A DNA stretch of 64,000 nt from Flavihumibacter profundi (GCF_020076305.1 NZ_JAIQXE010000001.1:1550001-1614000); one strand, 5' to 3'; positions 24,671 through 34,601 are shown, numbered from the stretch's first letter. Numbers and translations are program-made. Notes: generated by a model not told the origin, from the sequence alone.

Positions 24671-26200
24671 TTATTGCCAGTTGGACTTCTTCCTGTCCAT
24701 CTCGTCCTTGATGCGTTTATTGACATCAATTTTTGCACCTCTCAAAACATAAATTGAGATCTCCTGCTCCCTTGCAAATTGATTAATTCTTTTTCCGGCC
24801 AGGTAAACACTGTCAAAAAAAGGTTTTTCCACTTTCCTGTCTTTGTCTTCATCGTCAGCTTCCTTAATCAATACCACATCTTTTATTTTCCTGTCAAACC
24901 TGATCCAGTTAATATAGTCTGCATCAAATGAACAGGCTACAATTTTCTTATTCGTTTTATAGTAATTTATCGCACCTGCCTCTCCATAGTTGTCACAAAG
25001 AACCAGTGTTTCGTCAAGGTTTGGCAATTTTGAACAAATTGAATCTACTTTTCCAGCCAATTCTTTCCAGCCAAACATATCTGCAAAATCCTGCGGTAGC
25101 TGATGGTCTTTCCCATCCTCCCACCTAAGTAGTCCCAGCTCCTTGTATCGTGTTGCATTTGTCAGAATATATTGAGGACTTTTATCAGGGAAAAAAACCA
25201 TTGACATGGGAATAAAAAATAAGACAGGTACTGCAACTGCAACTGGCCGTAAATATTTTCTCCAGCCATCTTTTAATATATCGCCGAGGAAAACCGAACC
25301 AAACGAAATGTAAATAGGATAAAGCCCGATGGCATAATAATCTTTAGCCTTGAAATAGATAAAAACCGTAAGCGTAAAAATAATTACCGCAAAGAATGGT
25401 TTATATTTTTCAAATGGCTTATAGAATAACAGTGCATATAAGGCTGATATAATTACGAATAAAGAGCCTATAAAGAAAAATAGTTGGGATTTCAAAAATC
25501 CTACCCTGTCTACATTTACCAACTGCGTATCAGCCAATTCCCTTAGGTGATGAACTACGGGGAAATGATTTTCGTATTGCCAATAGAGGTTTGGCATTAC
25601 CAGCAATAGGCCGAACAAGGATGCCAGGTAAAATTCCTTCAGGACAAATACCCTACGATGTTCAGTTAATAAAATAGCTGGCAGTAGCCCTATTAGACAA
25701 AAGACAATATTATATTTATTCATGAATCCTATGGCAAACACGACTGCACCGATAAAAATCCATTTTTGATTTTCCGTCCTGATATACTTAATAATAATAA
25801 AATAAAATACTGTCCAGCTTAAAACGTCGAATGAGTTAGGCTGGAATAATGTATTTAGTCTTAAAAGGGCTGAAAACAAGACGCAGGTAGCCCCCAATAT
25901 TAATGCAAACAAATTCCCATTTAATTCTTCAATCGTCTTCCAGATCACAACAATTACCAGGGCACCAAACAATGCAGGAAAAAACTTAACCCAAAAGACG
26001 GAATTGCCGAGAAAATATATGATACTGGATATCCAGGAAGTAACTGGCGGCACGGATAAATATCCCCAGGCTAAATAATGGGCCTGGTCAAGGTGCAGGT
26101 ATTCATCCCGCTGCAAGTCGTAATGAGGGCTTATTAATGAATATTGAAGCATGAATTTCAGGACAATAAACCCGGCTAATATTAAAGTCTTCTTTGTCAT
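24671..26200 (-). CDS. Membrane glycosyltransferase, GT39/ArnT-PMT type
   Basis: This 509-residue polytopic protein has about 10-12 membrane spans. The first periplasmic loop carries the acidic motif YDLQRDEYLHLDQAHYLAWG and is followed by PPVTSWISSI, the arrangement of the GT-C catalytic loop in the PMT/ArnT family, where an Asp near the end of the first loop is essential. The C-terminal soluble part (residues about 350-509) would lie outside. It should move a sugar from a lipid-phosphate donor to a protein or lipid acceptor on the periplasmic side. Genes for donor synthesis are not adjacent, so acceptor and donor are unknown. Confidence 0.8.
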   Translation of the reverse strand: MTKKTLILAGFIVLKFMLQYSLISPHYDLQRDEYLHLDQAHYLAWGYLSVPPVTSWISSIIYFLGNSVFWVKFFPALFGALVIVVIWKTIEELNGNLFALILGATCVLFSALLRLNTLFQPNSFDVLSWTVFYFIIIKYIRTENQKWIFIGAVVFAIGFMNKYNIVFCLIGLLPAILLTEHRRVFVLKEFYLASLFGLLLVMPNLYWQYENHFPVVHHLRELADTQLVNVDRVGFLKSQLFFFIGSLFVIISALYALLFYKPFEKYKPFFAVIIFTLTVFIYFKAKDYYAIGLYPIYISFGSVFLGDILKDGWRKYLRPVAVAVPVLFFIPMSMVFFPDKSPQYILTNATRYKELGLLRWEDGKDHQLPQDFADMFGWKELAGKVDSICSKLPNLDETLVLCDNYGEAGAINYYKTNKKIVACSFDADYINWIRFDRKIKDVVLIKEADDEDKDRKVEKPFFDSVYLAGKRINQFAREQEISIYVLRGAKIDVNKRIKDEMDRKKSNWQ

Positions 26201-26212
26201 GACAGGTTGTTA

Positions 26213-26782
26213 TTACCCCAGAATTCTAGAAATCAGTTCCGAGTGCAGGCTTATTTTCATAAATGCAGCCAAACCCAAAATTATACCGGTTAAACTTACA
26301 CCACTTGCAAAATAGAGGAGCCATTTTTTTTGGGTAAGGGAGGTAATTCCATACATGGCAATTGAAATCGTTAATAATGCTTCTGTCATATCAAACTGGT
26401 CATCAAAAAGATTAATGTCTTCATATTCCTTTTGAAAACCTTCTGCCTGGGCTTTTATCTCCGCCTTCTCTTTTTCATATCGGCTAATCTGCTCCTGGTA
26501 CTTATTTATTACAGTCTCATTACCTGCAGCGTTTTGTTGTCTTAGCAATTCAACCGTGTTTTCTGCAATAGACTGTTTAGTGCTTTTTGCCTGGAAATAC
26601 GACCAGGCATCAATACTGTGGGCCTGGGCCTGGGACATTGCCTGTACAATGTTGCCATCCTTCACATTGCAAAGGGCCATGAATGTTGCTGTTATGGCTA
26701 CGAACAGGGCAACCCTCGAATTGATTTTATTTTTTTCCGCCTGTTCAATTGGCTCCTGGATTGTATCAACGATTTCGGTCAT
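26213..26782 (-). CDS. DUF4337 membrane protein
   Basis: This 189-residue protein fits DUF4337. The N-terminal polar part is followed by a span (VALFVAITATFMALCNVKDG), then AQAHSIDAWSYFQAKSTKQS, a long charged coiled-coil-like stretch (residues about 75-125), and two C-terminal spans. The function of this family is not known. It lies 13 bp upstream of the GT-C glycosyltransferase gene and is probably co-transcribed with it. Confidence 0.75.
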   Translation of the reverse strand: MTEIVDTIQEPIEQAEKNKINSRVALFVAITATFMALCNVKDGNIVQAMSQAQAHSIDAWSYFQAKSTKQSIAENTVELLRQQNAAGNETVINKYQEQISRYEKEKAEIKAQAEGFQKEYEDINLFDDQFDMTEALLTISIAMYGITSLTQKKWLLYFASGVSLTGIILGLAAFMKISLHSELISRILG

Positions 26783-26814
26783 AGAGGTATAATTAGTGTT
26801 TGAAATATACTATT

Positions 26815-28266
26815 TTAAAAAATAGTAAGAGCGACCTTTGCATCCTTCAGGACAGGCAACCCTAGAAAACTTTCATTTGTTGTTGTCGACTTAAAATCCT
26901 TTCCGTTTATCCTTACATCAGTTATTCGATAGTTTAGCTTTTCAATGGGAAGCGGGTAAAGCAATTCACCCTGTACGTTTGAAGTAAGATTAAAATATAA
27001 TGTCACTGGTCCCGGATTCACCCAACATCCCAGGTATAAGTAGTTCAACAGGCAATGCTCCACACTATGATAGGACGCCTTGTACTGGTTTGCTTTCTGT
27101 GATTGCCTTATATGGCCATCTTCCATCAGGCTAAAATAAGTGTCGCCGTTTTTTTTATCCAGGAAGTATTTATCCCAGAATTCCGCACCTTTTTTGAAAC
27201 TGGCCGCATAATCCTTTTCCGGATATACCCGGGCCAGGTAAAGGTTAAACATGTTCCCGTATGCCTGTATCCACCAGTATGTGTAGTTTGTATGTTGACT
27301 GGGATTCTGCCTGCCAATGCCTGCTGGCCAGATGCCATATCTGGAACTTATGCCATATTGGTGAAGGCGGTCGGCCATGGCTTTTCCGGCCCTTAAGTAA
27401 TCAACATTTCCATTTAAGAGATAGAGGCGCAGTAATGTCCAGGCTATTTCTATGTTGTGGCCAATATTGATTTCCTCTTCATCCTGCCGTCCGGGAATAT
27501 ATTTCCAATTCTTATCGAATGTTTCAAGCACCCAACCCGATCCCAGATCTATCATCCGTTGAATTATGGTATTTACAATCCTATCAGCTTGCGCCAGGTA
27601 TTTTGAATCCCTCGTTGCCAAATAAAGGTATAGCAGGTAACCCGAACAAGGAGCCAATTGGGAACTGACAGATTTAGTTTCACTTTTAATTGTCCAGTTT
27701 CGTTCTAGCGCATCATAGTAACCGCCTGATTGTTGGTCCCAGGCATTTTCTTCCAGCAGGTTGTTGGACTTATCAATATAATTCTTCACTACTGCATCGT
27801 GGGTAATAAAATAATACATCGTGAGTCCGGTAATCACATACACCTGGACAAAAGTTGATTTACCGGCATGCAATGGTTTACCTTCAGCATCCAACGCATC
27901 AAACCATCCTCCGTGCTCAATATCCCAGGCATGTGCCAGCAAATAATCTTTTATTTCCCTGGCGATAGAAAGATCTTTTTGATCTCCACTCATCAGGTAA
28001 GCAGCAGAATAGCTGAAGAGGTGTCTTGCTATCATGCTTGGAAATTTTATGGTATCATTGACAGGTTTCCAGTTACCATCAAGGTTAGGATAAAAAGCTC
28101 CCCTGGATTTGTCGGAGGCATGTTGGGTCCAGAATGAAAGTATATTTTCCAACGCTTCTTTTTTCCAATGTTCTTTTTCGAGGTAACGGTCAGTAGTCTG
28201 CCCACTTGTATTGCATACAATGAATACCACAACAGAAAATATTAAAAGCGTTTTTCCTTGTCTCAT
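26815..28266 (-). CDS. AGE-family epimerase/isomerase-like protein, exported
   Basis: This 483-residue product begins with a signal-like hydrophobic segment (LLIFSVVVFIVCNTSGQ) and continues as an (alpha/alpha)6-barrel of the N-acylglucosamine 2-epimerase group. Recognisable pieces are MIARHLFSYSAAYL, HGGWFDALDAEG, NIGHNIEIAWTLLRL and YHSVEHCLLNYLYLG, which hold the conserved Arg and His residues around the active site. Family members isomerise or epimerise free sugars; exported forms in Bacteroidota may be glycoside hydrolase-like. The last 70 residues look like a beta-rich addition. It appears to be monocistronic. Confidence 0.72.
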   Translation of the reverse strand: MRQGKTLLIFSVVVFIVCNTSGQTTDRYLEKEHWKKEALENILSFWTQHASDKSRGAFYPNLDGNWKPVNDTIKFPSMIARHLFSYSAAYLMSGDQKDLSIAREIKDYLLAHAWDIEHGGWFDALDAEGKPLHAGKSTFVQVYVITGLTMYYFITHDAVVKNYIDKSNNLLEENAWDQQSGGYYDALERNWTIKSETKSVSSQLAPCSGYLLYLYLATRDSKYLAQADRIVNTIIQRMIDLGSGWVLETFDKNWKYIPGRQDEEEINIGHNIEIAWTLLRLYLLNGNVDYLRAGKAMADRLHQYGISSRYGIWPAGIGRQNPSQHTNYTYWWIQAYGNMFNLYLARVYPEKDYAASFKKGAEFWDKYFLDKKNGDTYFSLMEDGHIRQSQKANQYKASYHSVEHCLLNYLYLGCWVNPGPVTLYFNLTSNVQGELLYPLPIEKLNYRITDVRINGKDFKSTTTNESFLGLPVLKDAKVALTIF

Positions 28267-28371
28267 GTGTTGCTGAACTCTACTTCATTATTATTTAAAT
28301 ACCTGAGTTTAATGCAATACCATTTAACTGACTAAAAAAATAAAACTGAACTTAAACAAAGGTATTGTCAT

Positions 28372-29124
28372 CTAGTAAAGCCCGGGAATAGGAAACCGGT
28401 AGCCTATATAATACCTTCCCCCATTAATTTCAAATGCCTGTTTCTCATGCCTGTTATTTATTAGCTTAATCAGTTCGTCCAAATATTTACCGTCAAGAAA
28501 AATAGATTTCAAATACCCGTCTTCATTTATCGCCTCAGGGCTGTTTAAATCCGGCCAATCTTTAGGCCATTTAACGGGTATGTCAGGGGAATTTTCATAA
28601 TCAGAAAGTAAAACCTGGACTTTACCCGGCACCCATTTAACAGCATTGTCATTTTCATAATTCATTATAACAATATGGGCTTTCAAAAATGGTTTTGGAA
28701 ATTTTTTCCGGTATTCAATTGCTGTAATATACCCGTAAACTGATACCTGGATTAATGTATCAAAATTTACAAACATTGAATAAGTAGGATTATCGGTTGC
28801 GCCGACCATATCAGTTTGACCAGCACTCGCAGTTGCATTATAGTTCCTGCTTTTAATAAATAATGTATCCTTTAAATTTAAACCAGTAATAAGCAGTTCC
28901 TTTTCTTCAGGATCAACTTGTACCAGGCGATAGACATTATTCTTCCGATACAACACTTTACCTGAGTCATATAAAACGAAAACAGGTCCTTCAGCGCCCA
29001 TAAACATACTCCAGGGGTCACTAATCTGGTACCAGAATATCGGTTTTCCAAAAGCCGAGTCATTTGCTTGTCCAAATGAAAATTGTCCAAACAGTAATAA
29101 GCAAAATATAAATAACCTGGTCAT
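28372..29124 (-). CDS. Secreted protein of unknown function
   Basis: This 250-residue protein is read from the ATG at 29124, which begins a clean Sec signal peptide (LFIFCLLLFGQFSFGQ); an ATG at 29145 would add seven residues. The mature protein is mixed alpha/beta with no motif that I recognise; YENDNAVKWVPGK and YYIGYRFPIPGLY are features of its later part. It is most likely periplasmic. It lies 25 bp downstream of the flavoprotein gene on the same strand, so the two may be co-transcribed, which is the only functional hint. Confidence 0.6.
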   Translation of the reverse strand: MTRLFIFCLLLFGQFSFGQANDSAFGKPIFWYQISDPWSMFMGAEGPVFVLYDSGKVLYRKNNVYRLVQVDPEEKELLITGLNLKDTLFIKSRNYNATASAGQTDMVGATDNPTYSMFVNFDTLIQVSVYGYITAIEYRKKFPKPFLKAHIVIMNYENDNAVKWVPGKVQVLLSDYENSPDIPVKWPKDWPDLNSPEAINEDGYLKSIFLDGKYLDELIKLINNRHEKQAFEINGGRYYIGYRFPIPGLY

Positions 29125-29149
29125 CACTATTCTCAATCTGCCCAATTTT

Positions 29150-30289
29150 TCAATGTGTTGAAACTGCCTTTTCTTTCAATGCAATATCTTTTGCAATTTT
29201 TTGTGCATCTAACGCGATTTCACGGAATTGTCCTGTAGGGGCAATCCAAAAACCACAGAAATACAAACCGTCCTTCCCAAAATATTTTTGTTTATTTATG
29301 CTGACCTTTAAATCCTCAAACCTGTTTTTATCTGCGTCTATAATTTCAGCATAGTCCCTGTAATATCCAATACCCGCAACTATTGTGTCAAAATCTTCTC
29401 TTTTACCATCAATAAAACAAACTGTCTTGCCCGAGATATAGTCAATATTGCCGTAAATTTTTATATGCCCTTCCCGGATATGCTTTATGGTGCCAATATC
29501 CAAAAGCGGAACAGTGCCATCTTTTTGAATTTGCTCCAGAGGTCCATAAGGCAGTTTCTTCAAACCAAGTTTGGTAATGTCACCAGTCAGCAAGCGCATT
29601 AAAGGAGCATTGATTGCATCTGCCAGCTTTGGCGGGAAAGGAGTCATCAATAAACTTAATTGCAGGATTGGTATTCCTAATATATCCCTTGGTAATACAT
29701 TTACCGGGGACCGAACCGCCATAGAGGGGTACGCACCCTGTTCGTATATATCAATGGCAATTTCACAAGCTGAGTTTCCAAATCCCACTACCAGGACTTT
29801 TTGCCCTTTAAAATCCCGCCCTGTTTTGTATCCGTAACTATGTAATATTTTGCCGGGAAATGTATCCATCCCTTTAAAATTTATAGCCTTTGGTTTGCCA
29901 AAAGGCCCGGTCGCCACAATAACAAATTTTGACCTGAAGTTACCATTAGTGGTTTTTGTAATCCAGTAATCCCCTTCCCTTTTTATTGATTTAGCTTCAG
30001 TATTAAATATGGGATTGATATTAAACTCCTGCTGGTAATCGGTTAAATAGTCAACTACCTGTTGCCGGGTTGGATAGTTTGGTATTGCATTGCCAAATTT
30101 CTTATACGGCAAATTTGAGAGGTTCTTGTTGGTATGCAAATGAAGCCGGTCATAGTGGTTCCTCCAGGGAGTAGCCACCTGCGATTCTTTTTCAATGATA
30201 ATATATTCTATTCCTTGTTTTGTAAGCGACGAAGCAGAAGCCAGGCCCGAAACGCTGGCTCCAACAATGAGGGTATTTGTTTCTTTCAT
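29150..30289 (-). CDS. FAD/NADPH-dependent monooxygenase-like oxidoreductase
   Basis: This 379-residue flavoprotein has two Rossmann motifs: IVGASVSGLASA at residues 8-19 for FAD, with one glycine replaced by Ser, and VLVVGFGNSACEIA near residue 165 for NADPH. IVATGPFGKPK is the ATG-type motif following the first domain. The layout fits the flavin-containing monooxygenase/CzcO-like group, which oxygenates soft nucleophiles or ketones. There is no signal peptide. The substrate cannot be read from sequence. It is preceded by a 180-bp non-coding stretch. Confidence 0.82.
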   Translation of the reverse strand: MKETNTLIVGASVSGLASASSLTKQGIEYIIIEKESQVATPWRNHYDRLHLHTNKNLSNLPYKKFGNAIPNYPTRQQVVDYLTDYQQEFNINPIFNTEAKSIKREGDYWITKTTNGNFRSKFVIVATGPFGKPKAINFKGMDTFPGKILHSYGYKTGRDFKGQKVLVVGFGNSACEIAIDIYEQGAYPSMAVRSPVNVLPRDILGIPILQLSLLMTPFPPKLADAINAPLMRLLTGDITKLGLKKLPYGPLEQIQKDGTVPLLDIGTIKHIREGHIKIYGNIDYISGKTVCFIDGKREDFDTIVAGIGYYRDYAEIIDADKNRFEDLKVSINKQKYFGKDGLYFCGFWIAPTGQFREIALDAQKIAKDIALKEKAVSTH

Positions 30290-30471
30290 GATTATGGCTG
30301 AATCGTAGGAAATATTTTTTTATGGCAACCGCTTCTAAATTAGTAAAATGTTTACTATTATTTTTCTTATCCCGAACTAATAACTGTCCATGGATTTAAT
30401 GGATATATTCTCTGGAAGACAGTGAATCGCAGAAGCATCGTCCGTACCGTCGTTTTGCTAACTTGGAGTAT

Positions 30472-31047
30472 TTACAAGAAAAGAGGATCGAATATGAGAT
30501 TGTTTATTTTTTGCAACAGGACGATAAATACAATTGATACAACCAAGCCAATTAATAACCTCCCGGCTATTTGTGATTTCGGTTTCTTTTTAATAAACCA
30601 AACTGTTGCACCCAAAATAGCTATTGCAAGAAACAGCCAGTCAAAAAAGTGGCCGGAGTAACTTAATCCAAGAGCAGATTGGGCTTCCTGAAATTCAGTT
30701 GCATCATGGCCCCTGCCAATTAATATAAAGCGGAATGTGTAAACCGAAGGCATTGCCAATGTACCGGCGAGTATAACCTCTTTATACTTATAAGAACTGT
30801 TGAAGAAAAATAACATTGCGTAAACAGCGACCAGGACTGTAGCAGTTAATCCACCAAGGGAAACATACTTTAACAGGCCTGATGGAATTGCTGTTAAGGA
30901 ATATTCTTTGGCCAGTGTTGGGATTGCTTTATACCCATTAATCCATGCAGGTATACAATGGCCTGTCTCATGAAGAAATGTGACGATGAATATGGTAAAA
31001 AAATAGCATCCCCATACCTTAAATTCCGCCTTCCATTCGCCTTTCAT
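30472..31047 (-). CDS. Polytopic membrane protein with HEXXH zinc-protease motif
   Basis: This 191-residue protein has about five or six hydrophobic spans. The first (FFTIFIVTFLHETGHCIPAW) carries HETGH at residues 26-30, the HEXXH motif of zinc metallopeptidases placed inside the membrane as in site-2-protease-like M50 enzymes. RGHDATEFQEAQSALG could supply a third ligand (His or Asp). The known M50 third motif LDG is not visible, so it may be a divergent intramembrane protease or a degenerate relative. It lies 42 bp downstream of the GH3 gene in the same orientation. The substrate is unknown. Confidence 0.6.
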   Translation of the reverse strand: MKGEWKAEFKVWGCYFFTIFIVTFLHETGHCIPAWINGYKAIPTLAKEYSLTAIPSGLLKYVSLGGLTATVLVAVYAMLFFFNSSYKYKEVILAGTLAMPSVYTFRFILIGRGHDATEFQEAQSALGLSYSGHFFDWLFLAIAILGATVWFIKKKPKSQIAGRLLIGLVVSIVFIVLLQKINNLIFDPLFL

Positions 31048-31089
31048 ACTTCAGCTGAAATATTAAATCAATATTAATTGACATAAAGC

Positions 31090-33060
31090 CTAATTCCCAT
31101 AACTCAAACCAAAGCCAAAGCGATAAAGTGGATTTTTTGCATCAAATGGTACATCTTCTAACTGGTTTTGTAACGACTCCCAGGAAGAAGGCAGATCAAA
31201 TGGTAACTTCCCTGTAAAATTCGCCTTGCCGAATAATAATTCTGCCAACACTTTATCGCTAACCCCAAATTCGGCAATCAACGCTTTACTTTCTTTATCG
31301 ACCTCAGTCAGAATGGCCGGGCGCTCCAGGTTAATCACAACGATGGAAGGCTTTTTGGATATTAAACCCAAAATGTCCTTTTTTTCAGCATCATTGAAAT
31401 ACAATCGGCCCTGGTGGAAAAAGCGTTCAATTATTGTGTTGTTCCGGGGTTCAAATGGTGTATTAATTCGGGTCAGTACCACATCTGCATCACCCGGATT
31501 GTTTACCAGGACTCCATATTTCGCATAAGATTCAGGATTCTTTGCACCATGAACATATATCTTTACACCTTGTTTCAGTGGCAATAGCGCATCCGCATTT
31601 TTTAATAAGATGTTTGACTTTTGCATGGCCAGTTCACCTTTTTCCCTGAACTCTTTCCTGCCTGCAATTTTAAGTGCTCCATCTTCATCAACATAAGGGT
31701 TGTCAAACAAACCGAGCCTGAATTTATCCAGCATGATGTGTTTAACAGAACCATTAATCCTTTCTTCGGTGACCTTGCCTTCTTTCACTAAATCGATTAT
31801 GTATTCGGGCGCTGCCTCTCCCCCAAACTGGTCAACTCCCGCTTCAATTGCTTTTTGTGCCCGTTGTTTTGGGGTAAGTTTTTCAACACCCCAGGCCTTA
31901 ACTTCATTAAACGGGTTCTCTGTTAATACGGCCCAATCTGTGCACACCACACCCTCGAATTTTAGTGAATCCCTCAGTAATGTGGTAACGATTCCCTTAT
32001 TGAAAGCGTTGGCTACATTTTCCACTGTTTGCCCCATTGGTATTCCATAATTGAGCATTACCTGGGCTGCATTTGCATCAGAAAAAGCTTTTTTGAAGGG
32101 AAGCAAATGATAATTCAAATTTCGTCCGGGATAAACCTGTTCTTTACCATAAGAAAAATGTGCAACTTCCCCACCTTTCTGTGCACCACCGCCAGGAAAA
32201 TGCTTCACCATACAAGCCACACTATTCTTACCCAGACTGTCTCCCTGGAATCCAAGTATATATGCTTTCACCATTGCTGATACCAGCCCGGCATCTTCTC
32301 CAAATGTTCCATTTATCCTTCCCCATCGAGGTTCAGTTGCCAGATCTGCCATAGGACTCAAAGCCATTCGGATACCTACCGACATATATTCCTGTCTCGC
32401 AATTTCACCAAACTCCCTCACCAGGGCGGTATCCCGGGTTGCCGCCAATCCCAATGTGGTTGGCCATTGCGAAAATGCAGGGGTATACAATGTGGTTCCG
32501 GGGTTAAATTCATTGATATGCCGTGGGTCTGATGACAGGGTAATTGGTATTCCCAAACGGGTTCTCTCTGCCATTTTCTGGATGGCATTATTGTATCTCG
32601 CCATCAGGTTTGCATCCAGTGAAGCAATAGGATTAAAGTTGTTCATATGCTTCCTGGCTATCAGCTCTGAATTGGATGGCGAAATGAAACTCACTACAAG
32701 ATCAAGCAATTTTGTTGTAAGTAACGGCTTCTCCAATGGTTCTCCATCAGGTGTAGGTCCAATTACAGTTATAAACATAGCACCTGCCTTTTCTTCTAAA
32801 CTCATCTGGCTTATTAGATCAATAACCCTGCTTTCAGGGTCCGCTGTTGGATTCTCATAAGTATCCAGCTTGCCGTTCTTATTTAAATCACGGAATTGCA
32901 CGCCATTTTGAGTCAGGGTTTTTGCCGTTTCCCCCAAAAGGGCCATGTTATTTTTTGAAGTAACTGATGCTTTAATATAGACAATTACATAAGCTAAAAC
33001 CAACAATAGAATTATAGCTCCAAGGACTATACCTGTCCATTTCAGTATTTTCCTTATCAT
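31090..33060 (-). CDS. Glycoside hydrolase family 3 enzyme, membrane-anchored
   Basis: This 656-residue protein has an N-terminal membrane anchor (IVLGAIILLLVLAYVIVYI) followed by a GH3 TIM barrel: NGTFGEDAGLVSAMV, KHFPGGGAQKGG, and the nucleophile Asp in GVVCTDWAVL. A GH3 C-terminal alpha/beta sandwich with LLPLKQGVKIYVHG follows. Such enzymes remove beta-linked terminal glucose, xylose or N-acetylglucosamine; the broad sequence fits beta-glucosidase-type members, but the sugar is not certain. Its ATG lies inside the stop of the upstream serine hydrolase gene (4-bp overlap, 33057-33060), so the two are translationally coupled. Confidence 0.85.
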   Translation of the reverse strand: MIRKILKWTGIVLGAIILLLVLAYVIVYIKASVTSKNNMALLGETAKTLTQNGVQFRDLNKNGKLDTYENPTADPESRVIDLISQMSLEEKAGAMFITVIGPTPDGEPLEKPLLTTKLLDLVVSFISPSNSELIARKHMNNFNPIASLDANLMARYNNAIQKMAERTRLGIPITLSSDPRHINEFNPGTTLYTPAFSQWPTTLGLAATRDTALVREFGEIARQEYMSVGIRMALSPMADLATEPRWGRINGTFGEDAGLVSAMVKAYILGFQGDSLGKNSVACMVKHFPGGGAQKGGEVAHFSYGKEQVYPGRNLNYHLLPFKKAFSDANAAQVMLNYGIPMGQTVENVANAFNKGIVTTLLRDSLKFEGVVCTDWAVLTENPFNEVKAWGVEKLTPKQRAQKAIEAGVDQFGGEAAPEYIIDLVKEGKVTEERINGSVKHIMLDKFRLGLFDNPYVDEDGALKIAGRKEFREKGELAMQKSNILLKNADALLPLKQGVKIYVHGAKNPESYAKYGVLVNNPGDADVVLTRINTPFEPRNNTIIERFFHQGRLYFNDAEKKDILGLISKKPSIVVINLERPAILTEVDKESKALIAEFGVSDKVLAELLFGKANFTGKLPFDLPSSWESLQNQLEDVPFDAKNPLYRFGFGLSYGN

Positions 33061-34583
33061 TTCTTTATCTCTTGAATATGATATTCCTGTATCAATGGTG
33101 GATTTTCCGGAGTCAATGTAAAGCTTATTTCTATATTACTGTTTTCGCCTTCCATAATAAATGAACCCCTCAAATTGTTTTCGGGAATGAGTTCCCGTAT
33201 GTGAATGATTTTACCTGCCCTGCTAAATATTTCGACAGCTTCTTTACGCAATGAATCAGTGAAATAATCCATAAAGAAGTTTTCAGCAAAAACAGGTATG
33301 GATTCAGCTTGCTTCCATTCGGGCAATAATTTAATCAATTCATTTTTTCTCTGGTCTAAAATAGCCGATACCGGTATTTTTTTGGGTTGCAGCTTTGCCA
33401 GGGAAATAAGTGTATCTAAGACCTGGAGGTTTATTGAACTTGTTGGCGCATAAGTAAGATTGCTGAAAGAAATAATGCCTATTCCATAGTCAGGCATTAT
33501 TTTCCAATTGCTTCCAAACCCGGGTAATCCACCGGTATGACCAATATATATCCTGTCTTCGCAATCCCTGGTCCATCCCAAACCATAAGCATAAGCGGTA
33601 ACCAGGGGACAAGGACGACCACCCGGATATTTAAATTGGGGATTAAACCCACTGATGTTCCAGGGAAACTGCATTTCACGAAGCGAGCTTCTTTTAACGG
33701 GGCCTTTATCCTCGTCATTTCTTGGTGGCCATGCTGAAAGCTGAAGGATTACATACCTGCTGAAATCTTCTATTGTAGTAATCATACCACCCATTGCTCC
33801 ATAAGTGCCATCATGTAATAAAGGTTGTTCCACCCACTGCTCATTTAACCATCGGTATCCATGCGCCAGCGTATTTGCGGGGACTTTGCTATATTCCCAA
33901 TACGTATGAACCATACCCAGGGGCTCTAAAATATTTTTAGTGATATAGGTTTGGTAAGGTTGCCCTGAAACTTTCTTGATGACAAACCCTAACATAGCAA
34001 AACCAAGGTTACTATATTCATAACCCAGGCCCGGGTCATTTGAAAATGATATCCCTTTTTTAATCAGGTCTACCAGTTCCTTGTCTGTTGTGGCTAATTG
34101 GCGGTCGCCCCAGGGATTGTCTTCGGGGAACCCGGCACCATGGGTAAGTAAATGACGAATGGTTATTGGCGCTGCATCAGTTGTAAGATACCGCTGCCCC
34201 TTCATTTCGGGAATGTATAAATAAACAGGATCATCGAGCTTTAGCTTCCCCTCATCCCTGAGTTTCAAAATTGCCATGGCAGTGAAGCTCTTTGTCATAG
34301 AAGCAATACGGAAAGCAGATTTACTATCAGCTGCATTTTTTTGGGTAGTGTTTAAATAACCGATATTGCCGGTATGGACCAGTTTCCCATCAACTAACAG
34401 TCCATATACAAATCCCGGAAAATGATTTTGCCTGGCATAGTTGCTGAATACTTCATCAATCGCAGGATAAGCGGCTTCAATATTTTTTATCCGGGCATCA
34501 TATGCCTGTGCAACAACTTCATGGTTAATGCAAATAGTAACCAGGAATACTAAAAGCCAGAATTGCTGTGTTTTCTTTTTCAT
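33057..34583 (-). CDS. Secreted serine hydrolase of the beta-lactamase class C/esterase family
   Basis: This 508-residue protein has a signal peptide (ending EVVAQ). The three catalytic motifs of the serine beta-lactamase/D-Ala-D-Ala carboxypeptidase fold are Ser-x-x-Lys in ASMTKSFTA, Tyr-x-Asn in YEYSNLGFA, and HTGG in YIGHTGGLPGFG. HTGG in place of KTG is usual for the esterase/EstB-like and D-aminopeptidase-like members, so beta-lactam resistance is not implied. About 110 C-terminal residues form an extra beta domain. It is coupled to a GH3 glycosidase by a 4-bp overlap, which suggests deacylation of a glycoside or cell-wall compound before glycosidic cleavage. Confidence 0.83.
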   Translation of the reverse strand: MKKKTQQFWLLVFLVTICINHEVVAQAYDARIKNIEAAYPAIDEVFSNYARQNHFPGFVYGLLVDGKLVHTGNIGYLNTTQKNAADSKSAFRIASMTKSFTAMAILKLRDEGKLKLDDPVYLYIPEMKGQRYLTTDAAPITIRHLLTHGAGFPEDNPWGDRQLATTDKELVDLIKKGISFSNDPGLGYEYSNLGFAMLGFVIKKVSGQPYQTYITKNILEPLGMVHTYWEYSKVPANTLAHGYRWLNEQWVEQPLLHDGTYGAMGGMITTIEDFSRYVILQLSAWPPRNDEDKGPVKRSSLREMQFPWNISGFNPQFKYPGGRPCPLVTAYAYGLGWTRDCEDRIYIGHTGGLPGFGSNWKIMPDYGIGIISFSNLTYAPTSSINLQVLDTLISLAKLQPKKIPVSAILDQRKNELIKLLPEWKQAESIPVFAENFFMDYFTDSLRKEAVEIFSRAGKIIHIRELIPENNLRGSFIMEGENSNIEISFTLTPENPPLIQEYHIQEIKK

Positions 34584-34601
34584 ATCTTTTTAGCCGTTAA
34601 C

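Noticed and set aside
33057-34583. Beta-lactam resistance gene
   Set aside because: The fold is shared, but the third motif is HTGG and the genomic partner is a glycosidase, so an esterase or peptidase role is more likely.
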